Below are positions 38,695 to 47,382 of a stretch of 64,000 nt of DNA, one piece after another. Below the pieces are notes generated by a model. That model was given only the letters and a program-made list of their open reading frames with translations. It had not been told where the DNA came from and ran no database searches. Every line of letters begins with the position of its first letter. Positions within the stretch are counted from its first letter, which is position 1. This DNA comes from Flavobacterium sp. 270 (GTDB lineage Bacteria; Bacteroidota; Bacteroidia; Flavobacteriales; Flavobacteriaceae). The stretch is from the NCBI RefSeq assembly GCF_004368785.1, contig NZ_SODM01000001.1, positions 1,240,001-1,304,000 of the forward strand, in the 5' to 3' direction. Both the position numbers and the translations under genes were made by a program.

Positions 38695-40548
38695 ATGAAA
38701 AAAATACTTTACACCTTAGCTCTGGCAGTAACGCTTTGGAGCTGTAAAACAGGTACAGGTGCAGCTAAAAGTAATGTTGTCGAGGTAAACATAAATCTTA
38801 CCGATGTAAAAGACGATAAAGTCTTAGTAACAGTAACACCGCCCGCAATAAAAACAGACGAAGTTATTTACAGCATTCCAAAAACAGTTCCGGGAACTTA
38901 TTCTACAGACAATTACGGAAAATATTCAGATGATTTTAAAGCTTTTGATGCTAAAGGAAATGCTTTAACTGTAAAAAGAATTGACGATAATTCGTGGTCA
39001 ATTTCGAATGCAAAAACATTAAAAAAAGTTACTTATTTAACTGGTGATACTTTTGATACTGAAAAAGGCACTGGTTTTGGTAATGACGACGTTTTCTCAC
39101 CAGCTGGAACTAATATCAACGCAGGAGTTAACTTCATGGTAAACACGCACGGTTTTGTGGGGTATTTTCAAGATAAATTAGATGTTCCGTATAAAGTTAC
39201 CATTACACATCCTGAAACACTTTGGGGATCAACTTCAATGAATGATGAAGATGCAAGCAAAACTAGCGATGTTTTTACAACGCCTCGTTATGCCGTTTTG
39301 GTAGAAAATCCAATTATGTATTCTAAACCTGATTACACTACGTTTAACGTAAACGGAATGGATATTTTGATTGCTGTTTATTCTCCAACCGGAAAATTTA
39401 CTGCAGAAAGCATTACTCCGGAAATGAAAACGATGATGACGGCGCAGAAAAACTTTTTAGGAAAAGTAAATTCTACTAAAAAATATACTGTGTTATTGTA
39501 CTTATCAAGTATGGCAAAAGACGATGCGCACGGTTTTGGAGCTTTGGAGCACCCAACGGCAACGACAGTTGTTTTACCGGAATCTATGCCAAAAGAAAAA
39601 TTGGTTGAGTCTATGAAAGATGTGGTTTCGCATGAATTTTTTCATATTGTAACACCTCTAACTATTCACTCTAAAGAAATTCAGTATTTTGATTATAATG
39701 CACCAAAAATGTCGGAGCATTTATGGATGTACGAAGGTGTAACGGAATATTTTGCAAATCTTTTCCAAATTAATCAAGGTTTGATTAATGAAGGCGAATT
39801 TTATACTCGTATTGCCGATAAAATTGAGCAGGCTAAAAGTTTAAACGATACAATGTCGTTTACTAAAATGAGTGCTAATGTATTAGAACAGCCATATAAA
39901 GATCAATACTTAAACGTGTATCAAAAAGGAGCCTTAATTGGTATGTGTATTGATATTATCATTAGAGAAAAAAGCAACGGAGAAAGAGGAATTTTGGATT
40001 TAATGCATAAATTATCGAATGAATATGGTATCGAAAAACCTTTTAACGATAATGAGCTTTTTGCTAAAATTACACAATTGACTTATCCTGAAGTTGGTGA
40101 ATTCTTAAACAAATATGTTGCCGGAACTACTCCGATTCCTTACAATTTTTATTTGGCTAAAGTTGGTGTAACCAAAGCTTCTGAGAAAAAACCGGGAGCG
40201 GTTTTCTTAAAAGGACAAACACCATATATTAGAGTTGATAAAGCGACTAAAGAAATACTTGTTCGTTCTGATATCGAACAAAATGATTTCTTTAAGAATC
40301 TGAACTTAAAACCTAATGACGTTATCGTATCTGTAAACAACAAACCGTATTCTTTAGACAACATTTATGAGTTGATTACTGAAAGTGAAAACTGGAAAGA
40401 AAACGATGCTATCACGCTTAAAATAAAACGTGCTGGTAAAGAAGAAACGATAAAAGGTACTGTAAAATTACCATTTGAAGAAACTGAAACTTTTAAAGCT
40501 ACTGATGCTTCAAAAGAGAAGCTTAAAAATGCATGGTTAAAAGGATAA
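38695..40548 (+). CDS. M61 family metallopeptidase with PDZ domain, lipoprotein
   Basis: A 617-residue peptidase. The lipoprotein signal ends WSC (Cys17). The zinc site is HEFFH (His313, Glu314, His317) with Glu346 (WMYEGVTEY) as the third ligand, and FGALEHPTAT precedes it as in M61 glycyl aminopeptidases. The last about 110 residues (about 500-600) form a PDZ domain (LKPNDVIVSVNNKPY). M61 enzymes release N-terminal Gly/Ala. It should face the periplasm or surface and has its own terminator. Confidence 0.92.
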   Translation: MKKILYTLALAVTLWSCKTGTGAAKSNVVEVNINLTDVKDDKVLVTVTPPAIKTDEVIYSIPKTVPGTYSTDNYGKYSDDFKAFDAKGNALTVKRIDDNSWSISNAKTLKKVTYLTGDTFDTEKGTGFGNDDVFSPAGTNINAGVNFMVNTHGFVGYFQDKLDVPYKVTITHPETLWGSTSMNDEDASKTSDVFTTPRYAVLVENPIMYSKPDYTTFNVNGMDILIAVYSPTGKFTAESITPEMKTMMTAQKNFLGKVNSTKKYTVLLYLSSMAKDDAHGFGALEHPTATTVVLPESMPKEKLVESMKDVVSHEFFHIVTPLTIHSKEIQYFDYNAPKMSEHLWMYEGVTEYFANLFQINQGLINEGEFYTRIADKIEQAKSLNDTMSFTKMSANVLEQPYKDQYLNVYQKGALIGMCIDIIIREKSNGERGILDLMHKLSNEYGIEKPFNDNELFAKITQLTYPEVGEFLNKYVAGTTPIPYNFYLAKVGVTKASEKKPGAVFLKGQTPYIRVDKATKEILVRSDIEQNDFFKNLNLKPNDVIVSVNNKPYSLDNIYELITESENWKENDAITLKIKRAGKEETIKGTVKLPFEETETFKATDASKEKLKNAWLKG

Positions 40549-40570
40549 TTTCTTTTAACTCTTAAAATAA

Positions 40571-40600
40571 AAAAACCGACAAGTGATTGTCGGTTTTTTT
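40571..40600 (+). terminator. terminator of the M61 gene
   Basis: A perfect 12-bp stem AAAAACCGACAA / TTGTCGGTTTTT with a four-base loop and T-run, 23 bases after the stop. Confidence 0.92.
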
Positions 40601-40601
40601 G

Positions 40602-40713
40602 TTGTCAGGCTGAGCGTCCCGAGACTTCGGGAGAAGCCTCTGTTTGCTGAATCACGTTGTGTGAGCTATTTTGCGGGGCTTCTCCCGAAGTCTCGGGACG
40701 CTCAGCTTGACAA
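40602..40713. repeat. palindromic REP pair (REPIN-like), copy 1
   Basis: Two 37-base arms (40602-40638 and 40677-40713) are reverse complements with one mismatch, and each begins TTGTCAGGCTGAGCGTCCCG or its near match. Within each arm CCCGAGACTTCGGG can fold on its own. This is the structure of a REPIN, two inverted REPs with a 38-base middle. It lies on one side of the hypothetical gene 40770-41213. Confidence 0.85.
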
Positions 40714-40769
40714 ACTTTATGTGAAAATATCTTTGTCAAAGTTTTAAACTTTGACAAAGATTTATAATC

Positions 40770-41213
40770 TTATTTCTTCACTGGGAATTTCCAGTCAAAT
40801 TCGTCTTTGGCATTGATTATGGCACCAACTTCAAATTTTACAACCTCATCAAATTCAGTTTGAAGAATAAACCAGTTGTCTTCGTTGAAGTAGTTTTCGA
40901 AAGTATCAAAAGTTTCCTGAGTGTATTTTGTTATTCCTTTTGTGGCTAAATCTTTCTTTACATCGGCAATTTTTCTTCCGATTAATTTGTATCCAAAAAC
41001 TTCAAGATCATTGCTTGACGCGACTAAATAACCTAATTTCAAGTCTTCTTCCTGATAAAATGTCAATCTGATTTTTAATGCATTGTATACAAAAATCACA
41101 TTATCATCTTCGTCTTTATAGTTTTTATCAGGTTTTCCTAAAGCAGCCGTTACATCGTTTTGCTTCATTCCGAAAAGCAATTTATCAATTCCTGATTTTA
41201 AGTTTATTTTCAT
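40770..41213 (-). CDS. hypothetical protein between two REPIN-like elements
   Basis: A 147-residue soluble protein. It opens with the motif LFGMKQNDVTAALGKPDKNYKDE, the 'GM...V...LGKP' pattern seen in BamE-like folds and in many small immunity-type proteins, then a beta-rich part and a second 'IADVKKDLATKG' helix. The family is not certain. It has no signal peptide. It is flanked by near-identical palindromes on both sides, so it may sit on a mobile or exchanged segment. Confidence 0.65.
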   Translation of the reverse strand: MKINLKSGIDKLLFGMKQNDVTAALGKPDKNYKDEDDNVIFVYNALKIRLTFYQEEDLKLGYLVASSNDLEVFGYKLIGRKIADVKKDLATKGITKYTQETFDTFENYFNEDNWFILQTEFDEVVKFEVGAIINAKDEFDWKFPVKK

Positions 41214-41263
41214 GTTTCGTTTTCTTTATTTGAAATGCAAATTTCGTGAAGTTTTTTTGTTCC

Positions 41264-41280
41264 GCCACGAATTGCACAAA
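41264..41280. repeat. GCCACGAATTGCACAAA repeat flank
   Basis: The same GCCACGAATTGCAC word is the outer arm of the element at 28924-29083. It here precedes the REPIN-like palindrome by 17 bases, so the two words travel together. Confidence 0.55.
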
Positions 41281-41297
41281 TTTTCTCTATTTTTTTA

Positions 41298-41389
41298 TTG
41301 TCAGGCTGAGCGTCCCGATACTTCGGGAGAAGCCCACGTGCCAATTGGAGCGCCCTTCTCCCGAAGTCTCGGGACGCTCAGGGTGACAA
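41298..41389. repeat. palindromic REP pair (REPIN-like), copy 2
   Basis: Left arm 41298-41334 differs from that of copy 1 at a single base. The right arm (about 41352-41389) is the matching complement with a few changes, and the 17-base middle is shorter than in copy 1. It flanks the other side of the hypothetical gene. Confidence 0.85.
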
Positions 41390-41446
41390 CATTAAAATTT
41401 AATAAAGTTTATCATCTTTATCAATTGTCAATACTTGTTATAATTA

Positions 41447-41812
41447 TTATTTAATGCGTCCTACTTTTTTTGCAATTGTTATGTAATCTTCAGATTCAAC
41501 AAAATCTATAGCTTCCAAGATTGTTTTTTTCAAGGAATCTCTTTCCCTTTCTACAATATTTATCCCAAATTTAGCTATTCTAATTTCTAAAAGTATTTCT
41601 CTTTCTAATTTTGATCGAATTTCAACTTCTTTCCTATTTTACAAAAGACTTCCAGGAATTGGTTTATCTTCCGGATCTCTTATCCCTTTTTCTAACGACA
41701 TTTTTTGAACAAATTCAACTTCATATAAAATTGATTCTTCTTTCGTCATTCTTAAAGTTATAGTTCCGCCATCCATCCAAAACATTACCTCTTCAATTAT
41801 TATTTCTTCCAT
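41447..41812 (-). pseudogene. hypothetical gene interrupted by an in-frame stop codon
   Basis: From the ATG at 41812 a frame of 57 residues (MEEIIIEEVMFWMDGGTITL onward) ends at TAA at 41639-41641. The same frame then continues without a break for 63 further sense codons (VEIRSKLEREILLEIRIAKF, then a DSLKKTILEAIDF helix) to a second stop at 41447. Together they would make a 121-residue protein with a beta-rich N-terminus and helical C-terminus. A single nonsense change (or a sequencing error) fits best. The family is unknown; the second part lacks a good start of its own. Confidence 0.55.
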
Positions 41813-41825
41813 TCTAAAAACTCAC

Positions 41826-44180
41826 TTAGTTTTGGTAATTCTTTTTATTAGGCTTCGCACTCATATAAAAAGTAATTTTCCCGCCATTAATAACATCAGA
41901 ATGTTTTAAGAAAGGTTTAGAAAGTTGTTTTCCATTCAAAAGCACTTTACTCACAAAAACATTTTTATCCGATTGATTTACAGTTTCAACTTCAAAGTTT
42001 TTACCATTTTCTAAATTGAAAACAGCATTTTTAACCAACGGACTTCCTAATGCATATTCATCAGAACCTGGGGCAACAGGATAAAAACCTAAACTGCTAA
42101 AAATATACCAGGCACTCATTTGTCCGAAATCGTCATTTCCTCCCAAACCGTCGGCTCCGTTACGGTACATTTTTTTCAGAATCATTCTGATTTTATCTTG
42201 CGCTTTCCACGGCGAATTAGTCCAGTTGTATAAATACACAACGTGATGCGACGGCTCGTTTCCGTGAACGTAATTACCGATGATTCCTTCTCTGGTAATA
42301 TCTTCTGTGTTTTCGAAATATTTATCCGGAAGATGCATATTAAACAACGAATCTAATCTTACGTTGAACTTTTCGTTTCCTCCCATCATTTTAATCATTT
42401 CGGCAGGATCTTGCGGCACGTATAAACTATAATTCCATGAATTTCCTTCTATAAAACCTTGTCCGTGTGTATCTAACGGATCAAATTCTTTTTTGAAAGT
42501 TCCGTCGTTTAATTTCGGACGCATGAAACCTGTTTTGGCATCATAAACGTTTTTATAGTTTTTAGATCTTTCGATAAATTCGTTATAAATATCGGTTTTA
42601 CCTAATTTTTTAGCAGCTTGTGCAATAGCCCAATCATCATAAGCATATTCTAAAGTTTTAGAAACCGAAGAGCCGTTTTTGTCTTCTGGCACGTAACCCA
42701 TTTTCATATAATATTCCAATCCATCATAATAAGGAACTTTGGCTGTATTTACACAAGCCTGAAGCGCCTTTTCGGGATCAAAACTCGTATTACCTTTTAC
42801 AATTGCATCGGCCACTACAGAAACAGAATGATAGCCAATCATACACCAGTTTTCGTTGGCATAATGTGACCAGATCGGCAGCATTTTATGTACACTTTGA
42901 TTTGCATGTGCCAGCATAGAACTTACCATATCTGTGTTTCGTTTTGGCTGTACAATGTTGAATAAAGGATGCAAAGCTCTATAAGTATCCCACAAAGAGT
43001 AACTCGTATAGTTAGTAAAGTTCTCGGCTTTGTGTACATTCATATCCAAACCTTTGTAATTTCCGTCAAGATCCATGTATTCTGTCGGACCTAAAAAGGC
43101 ATGATACATTGCCGTATAAAAGTTAACTAAATCTTCTTTTTGAATGGTTTCTACCTGAATTTTATTCAGTTCTTTGTTCCAAACTTCCTGACTTTGTTTT
43201 TTTACTTTTTCAAAATCCCAGCCTGGAATTTCTTTTTTCATATTTTCTAGTGCACCAGCAGAACTTACGGGAGATAAAGCCATTTTTATTTTGATTTTCT
43301 CGCCTTCCTGCGTATCAAAATCAAAAAACAATTTTAGGTTTTGACCTGCCATTTCCGGAAAGTTTTTCGTCTGATCAAATCTCCCCCAAAAACCTCTGTA
43401 AACACTTTTTTCTAAAGCAGCTTGTCCGTAGCTTTTAATTGGTTTACTAAAAGACATGGCAAAATAAACCGTTCTGGTTCTTGCCCAGCCATTGGTCTGA
43501 CGATAACCTGTAATTAATGTATCGTTTTCTACACGAACAAAAGTCCAAACGTTCTTCTTATCGTAATTATAAATTCCAGAGGTCAGGTCTAAAATAATAT
43601 GCGCTTCGTCTGATTTCGGAAAGGTATATTGATGCATTCCTACACGCGTTGTTGCGGTAAGTTCTGCTTTAATTTTATGATCTTCCAGAAAAACGCTGTA
43701 ATAAGCCGGTTCTGCTTTTTCTGTTGCATGCGAAAATGCAGATCGATATCCAGATAAAGGTTTTGAAGCAACTCCGGGATTTAATTGTAATTTTCCGGTT
43801 GTCGGCATGATTAGAAAATCTCCTAAATCTGAATGTCCTGTACCGCTAAAATGCGTATGGCTGAAGCCTACAATTGTTTTGTCTTCATATTGATAACCCG
43901 CACAGTATTTATAAACTTCGCCGTTGTATTTTCCGTTTAATCCGTAGGCAATTGTATCGGTTTCGGGACTTAGCTGCACGCTTCCAAACGGCACTGTTGC
44001 ACCAGGATAAGTGTGTCCCATTTTGGCAGTTCCAATCATTGGATCTACATACTGAATAAGGTTTTTAAGATTATCGTTTTTTTTCTGTGCATTACTTGTG
44101 TAACCAAGTACCAGAATTAATGACCCAAAAAGAAAACTTTTACTTTTTATACTTTTAACCAAGTGTTTTTTTGCAACCAT
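41826..44180 (-). CDS. GH92 family alpha-mannosidase
   Basis: A 784-residue exported glycoside hydrolase, with a signal peptide of about 32 residues ending SNAQ. GH92 marks are a beta-sandwich N-terminal domain (YVDPMIGTAKMGHTYPGAT, GFSHTHFSGTGH) and an (alpha/alpha)6 barrel with LWDTYRALHPLF, GNEPSHHVVYLYNW and GGNDDFGQMSAWYIFSSLGFYPV. GH92 enzymes are calcium-dependent exo-mannosidases, mostly alpha-1,2, acting on N-glycans or yeast mannan. No SusCD pair lies next to it, so it is a solitary enzyme. A 13-base gap separates it from the broken gene. Confidence 0.93.
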   Translation of the reverse strand: MVAKKHLVKSIKSKSFLFGSLILVLGYTSNAQKKNDNLKNLIQYVDPMIGTAKMGHTYPGATVPFGSVQLSPETDTIAYGLNGKYNGEVYKYCAGYQYEDKTIVGFSHTHFSGTGHSDLGDFLIMPTTGKLQLNPGVASKPLSGYRSAFSHATEKAEPAYYSVFLEDHKIKAELTATTRVGMHQYTFPKSDEAHIILDLTSGIYNYDKKNVWTFVRVENDTLITGYRQTNGWARTRTVYFAMSFSKPIKSYGQAALEKSVYRGFWGRFDQTKNFPEMAGQNLKLFFDFDTQEGEKIKIKMALSPVSSAGALENMKKEIPGWDFEKVKKQSQEVWNKELNKIQVETIQKEDLVNFYTAMYHAFLGPTEYMDLDGNYKGLDMNVHKAENFTNYTSYSLWDTYRALHPLFNIVQPKRNTDMVSSMLAHANQSVHKMLPIWSHYANENWCMIGYHSVSVVADAIVKGNTSFDPEKALQACVNTAKVPYYDGLEYYMKMGYVPEDKNGSSVSKTLEYAYDDWAIAQAAKKLGKTDIYNEFIERSKNYKNVYDAKTGFMRPKLNDGTFKKEFDPLDTHGQGFIEGNSWNYSLYVPQDPAEMIKMMGGNEKFNVRLDSLFNMHLPDKYFENTEDITREGIIGNYVHGNEPSHHVVYLYNWTNSPWKAQDKIRMILKKMYRNGADGLGGNDDFGQMSAWYIFSSLGFYPVAPGSDEYALGSPLVKNAVFNLENGKNFEVETVNQSDKNVFVSKVLLNGKQLSKPFLKHSDVINGGKITFYMSAKPNKKNYQN

Positions 44181-44307
44181 TCTGTGTATTTATATAATTA
44201 TCAAATTATTATGAAGCAGTTTTGATGTCGAATTCTGCGATAGAAAATTACAATAAAATATGGGTTTTAAAAAATATAAAAATTCCTAAACTAAAATAGC
44301 TTTTGAA

Positions 44308-44315
44308 TATCTTTG
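44308..44315 (+). promoter_or_regulatory. -7 promoter motif for the 44339 gene
   Basis: TATCTTTG, a perfect TAnnTTTG match. It lies inside the possible upstream extension (TTG at 44303), so it favours the ATG at 44339 as the true start. Confidence 0.55.
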
Positions 44316-44338
44316 GTTTACAAAATGACAATTCCATC

Positions 44339-44959
44339 ATGAAAAATTCTATTTTACTACTTTTCTTTTTTTATACAACATTCGGCTTTTCTCAAAAAAT
44401 AAGCAGTTTTATATTGAATAAAGAACAAATAGTACAGCTAGAAGCTGATGGCTTGAGTGATTTCCCGATTTACAGGGCATATGAGTTTCAGAATAAAACG
44501 GGCGTTTGTGAATTGGTTTTATGCGAAAATCAGAAAAGCATTTCTAAAAAAGATACTTTGAATACTAAAATCCAAGCGATTTGTGCTATGAATGATCATG
44601 GCGGTTTTAGAGAAAGATGGAGAATTAACGATTTAATTGATACGGCTGAAGCTGAAAAAAATATTTGGTTCTGGACGAAATATTTCAGCGCGCAGGATCT
44701 TGACGGCGATGGCTATATGGATCCGGTTATTGTTTATGGAACGAGAGATGAAAATGACGAAATAAAACGCGTTAAAATCATTACGGTTTATAAAGATAAA
44801 AAGTATGCAATACGCGCAGTAGAATGCGATTTAGACGATTGCAGAAGTTTTAAAAAAGATGCGAATTGGAAATTGCTGCCACAAAAAATTCAAGTTTACA
44901 TAAATCAATTGGTGGTAAAAATAAGAAAGGAACAAAATCTTCTTTTGAAAGATGGTTAG
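44339..44959 (+). CDS. exported protein, possible M949_RS01915-like family
   Basis: A 206-residue protein with a signal peptide (1-18, ending FGFS). The mature part has CELVLCENQKSISKKDTLN, FRERWRINDLIDTAEAEKNIWFWTKYF and then QDLDGDGYMDPVIVYGTRDE. The last stretch looks like a calcium-binding DxDxDG loop, as in FG-GAP or EF-hand-like sites. This arrangement resembles the family annotated as 'M949_RS01915 surface polysaccharide biosynthesis protein' in Riemerella relatives, but I assign it only tentatively. I use the ATG at 44339, which is preceded by a -7 motif. Confidence 0.65.
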   Translation: MKNSILLLFFFYTTFGFSQKISSFILNKEQIVQLEADGLSDFPIYRAYEFQNKTGVCELVLCENQKSISKKDTLNTKIQAICAMNDHGGFRERWRINDLIDTAEAEKNIWFWTKYFSAQDLDGDGYMDPVIVYGTRDENDEIKRVKIITVYKDKKYAIRAVECDLDDCRSFKKDANWKLLPQKIQVYINQLVVKIRKEQNLLLKDG

Positions 44960-44960
44960 T

Positions 44961-45557
44961 CTATAATCTTTTCTTTAGATTTTCTTTTACGGCATCAAAC
45001 CATTCGTCTCTTAAGATACTTAATACGATAGAATCGCGACGAACTTCGCTGTTTGCAGTTGGCATATGACTTCTTAAAACGCCCTCTACTTTACAACCGA
45101 TGCTTTTCATGGCGGCAATACTGCGTTCGTTATTATTATCGGCACGAAATTCTACACGTACCATTCCGAGAGTTTCAAAAGCAAATTGAAGTAATAGAAA
45201 CTTGCAGTGTTTGTTGAGTCCGGTTCCTCTAAAAGCAGAGCCGTACCAGGTATATCCTAATTGTAAGGTTTTGTATTCTAGATTGATGTCGTAAAAACGA
45301 GTGGAGCCAGCGTATTTCTGTGATTTTTTATCGAATACTATAAATGGAAATTCTTTTTTGCTTTCTCTGGCTTTGAGCGCTATATCAATGTAATTGATTA
45401 GGTTTTCTTTTCCGTCTGCTCCTACTAAGGAATATTTCCATGTTTCTGGTTCGTTAATAGAAATTTCTAATAAATTTTCGACATCTGATTCTTGCAAGGA
45501 ACGCAATAAAACGGTTTCGTCTTCTAATATAATATTGGAGTTGAAATCTAATGTCAT
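44961..45557 (-). CDS. GNAT acetyltransferase, RimJ/RimL-like
   Basis: A 198-residue acetyl-CoA-dependent N-acetyltransferase. It opens with EDETVLLRSLQESDVENLLEIS, has the acceptor region WYGSAFRGTGLNKHCKFLLLQFAFE with the RxxGxN/G CoA-binding stretch, and ends with VRVEFRADNNNERSIAAMKSIGCKVEGVLRSHM typical of RimJ/L (acetylates proteins or other amino groups). It converges with the preceding gene with one base between the stops. The substrate is unknown. Confidence 0.88.
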   Translation of the reverse strand: MTLDFNSNIILEDETVLLRSLQESDVENLLEISINEPETWKYSLVGADGKENLINYIDIALKARESKKEFPFIVFDKKSQKYAGSTRFYDINLEYKTLQLGYTWYGSAFRGTGLNKHCKFLLLQFAFETLGMVRVEFRADNNNERSIAAMKSIGCKVEGVLRSHMPTANSEVRRDSIVLSILRDEWFDAVKENLKKRL

Positions 45558-45593
45558 TTGCTTGAAATTTTTATTTGAAATTAATACTAAAAT

Positions 45594-45950
45594 TTATTCA
45601 CTCATTTCGTCATAACGTTCGGGAACCTGCGGATCGTACAGCGGACATTTGAATTCTTCCATAACACTCACTAACTGATTCATGGTTTTACCTTCAGTTC
45701 CATAGCAGTCAATTTTTACACTTTGTGGCGTGGTTATTACCTGAAATGCTCCTTTTCCGTTTGGGTTTTTCCAGCTGTTTTCATCGACTCTTTCCCATTG
45801 CGAAAAAATGGAATTGATTCTGTTTACAATTACTTCTACAGGAAGTTCCTGAAGCCCTTCTACTTCTTGTTTTTCTGCAAGAGCTTCGTAAACTTCATGA
45901 TGATTTAAGTAAATCTCTTCTATATATCTCCAAAAAAGTAATTCGTACAT
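45594..45950 (-). CDS. hypothetical protein
   Basis: A 118-residue soluble acidic protein without known motif: MYELLFWRYIEEIYLNHHEV, EVIVNRINSIFSQWERVDENSW and DCYGTEGKTMNQLVSVMEEF. I start at the ATG at 45950. The frame continues upstream to 45992, but that part reads only the AACCATATAAGTTATATAAG repeat and is not a gene. It lies 36 bases downstream of the GNAT gene, reading the same way. Confidence 0.6.
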   Translation of the reverse strand: MYELLFWRYIEEIYLNHHEVYEALAEKQEVEGLQELPVEVIVNRINSIFSQWERVDENSWKNPNGKGAFQVITTPQSVKIDCYGTEGKTMNQLVSVMEEFKCPLYDPQVPERYDEMSE

Positions 45951-45966
45951 AATGGGTGTGTTTTTG

Positions 45967-46043
45967 AAACCATATAAGTTATATAAGTTCATTTAAATAA
46001 AAGCACTGCATAACTTAATTAACTTATATAACTTATATGGTTT
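45967..46043. repeat. AACCATATAAGTTATATAAG palindromic repeat, short copy
   Basis: AAACCATATAAGTTATATAA with TTCATTTAAATAA at one end and the reverse complement TTATATAACTTATATGGTTT at the other. It is the same family as 13895-14031, here between the hypothetical gene and purM. Confidence 0.75.
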
Positions 46044-46050
46044 AATTTTT

Positions 46051-47229
46051 TTAATACTCGAAAGTTCCGTACTCGCTTTTTATCGTCAGTTTTTTACTTT
46101 CTGAAGCTTCTACTCTACCTACGATTTGTGCATCGACATTGAATGATTTTGAAATCGCAATAATGTCTTGTGCAATATTTTCTGGTACGTAAATTTCCAT
46201 ACGGTGACCGCAGTTGAAAACCTGGTACATTTCTTTCCAATCTGTTTTTGACTGTTCCTGAATTAACTTGAACAACGGCGGTACTGGAAATAAATTGTCT
46301 TTTATAACGTGTAAATCTTTTACGAAATGTAAAATCTTAGTCTGTGCTCCACCACTGCAATGCACCATTCCGTGAATTTCGTTTGGTGTGTAGGTATCTA
46401 AAATTTTCTTGATAATTGGTGCATAAGTTCTTGTTGGAGAAAGTACCAATTGTCCTGCATTGATTGGGCTGTTTTCTACTTCATCAGTTAAATTTACTTG
46501 TCCTGAATAAATTAATTCTTCCGGAACAAGAGCGTCGTAACTTTCTGGATATTTTTTAGCTAAATATTTTCCGAAAACATCGTGACGTGCAGAAGTAAGT
46601 CCGTTACTTCCCATTCCTCCATTATAACTTTTTTCGTAAGTTGCCTGACCAAAAGAAGTTAAACCAACAATTACATCGCCTGCTTTGATGTTTGCATTAT
46701 CTACAACATCGCTGCGTTTCATACGTGCTGTTACGGTAGAATCCACAATAATAGTACGAACTACGTCTCCAACGTCTGCAGTTTCTCCTCCAGTTGAGTG
46801 AATGGTTACGCCAAAAGATTTTAATTCGTTGATTAATTCTTCGGTTCCGTTGATGATGGCAGAAATAACTTCGGCAGGAATTAAGTTTTTGTTTCTTCCA
46901 ATTGTTGATGAAAGCAAAATATTATCTGTTGCTCCCACACATAATAAGTCATCAATATTCATGATTAAGGCATCTTGAGCAATTCCTTTCCAAACTGAAA
47001 TATCGCCGGTTTCTTTCCAGTACATATAGGCCAAAGACGATTTTGTCCCTGCTCCGTCTGCGTGCATAATTAGGCAGTAATCTGAATCCTGAGTTAAATA
47101 ATCAGGAACAATTTTGCAAAATGCTTGTGGAAATAAACCTTTATCAATATTTTTTATGGCGTTGTGTACGTCTTCTTTTGATGCTGAAACACCTCTTTGT
47201 GCGTACCTTTTGCTAGAATCTGAACTCAT
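46051..47229 (-). CDS. purM: phosphoribosylformylglycinamidine cyclo-ligase (AIR synthase)
   Basis: Closes FGAM to AIR with ATP in purine synthesis. The 392-residue protein carries KRYAQRGVSASKEDVHNAI, the ATP loop HADGAGTKSSLAY, MNIDDLLCVGATDNILLSSTIGRN and GLTSFGQATYEKSYNGGMGSNG and HCSGGAQTKI. It is somewhat longer than E. coli PurM (345). I start at 47229 (MSSDSSKRYAQRG); the possible extension to 47349 is excluded by a -7 motif at 47256-47263. Confidence 0.92.
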   Translation of the reverse strand: MSSDSSKRYAQRGVSASKEDVHNAIKNIDKGLFPQAFCKIVPDYLTQDSDYCLIMHADGAGTKSSLAYMYWKETGDISVWKGIAQDALIMNIDDLLCVGATDNILLSSTIGRNKNLIPAEVISAIINGTEELINELKSFGVTIHSTGGETADVGDVVRTIIVDSTVTARMKRSDVVDNANIKAGDVIVGLTSFGQATYEKSYNGGMGSNGLTSARHDVFGKYLAKKYPESYDALVPEELIYSGQVNLTDEVENSPINAGQLVLSPTRTYAPIIKKILDTYTPNEIHGMVHCSGGAQTKILHFVKDLHVIKDNLFPVPPLFKLIQEQSKTDWKEMYQVFNCGHRMEIYVPENIAQDIIAISKSFNVDAQIVGRVEASESKKLTIKSEYGTFEY

Positions 47230-47255
47230 GAAAATTTGTTTGTGTTGATGTGTGG

Positions 47256-47263
47256 CAAAGATA
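47256..47263 (-). promoter_or_regulatory. -7 promoter motif for purM
   Basis: Minus-strand TATCTTTG, a perfect TAnnTTTG match, 27 bases before the purM start at 47229. It suggests that purM is transcribed separately from the curli operon upstream, and it lies within the 153-base gap. Confidence 0.55.
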
Positions 47264-47382
47264 ATCCCTTTTTTTAATTCTTTGAATGATTCGGATACTT
47301 GATTCGCAAAAAAATTCGGCACGCTTTGAGCAATGCCGAATTCCTTCAATAAAATTGGTTATAAAAATTAAGGTTTTATCTT

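Noticed and set aside
41212..41454. 80-residue plus-strand frame across the 41.3 kb repeat
   Set aside because: It overlaps the start of a minus-strand gene and then translates the REPIN-like palindrome; it has no domain and no start region of its own.
47230..47349. 40-residue N-terminal extension of PurM
   Set aside because: It starts at a TTG, covers the -7 promoter motif at 47256-47263 and has no match to the PurM family opening.
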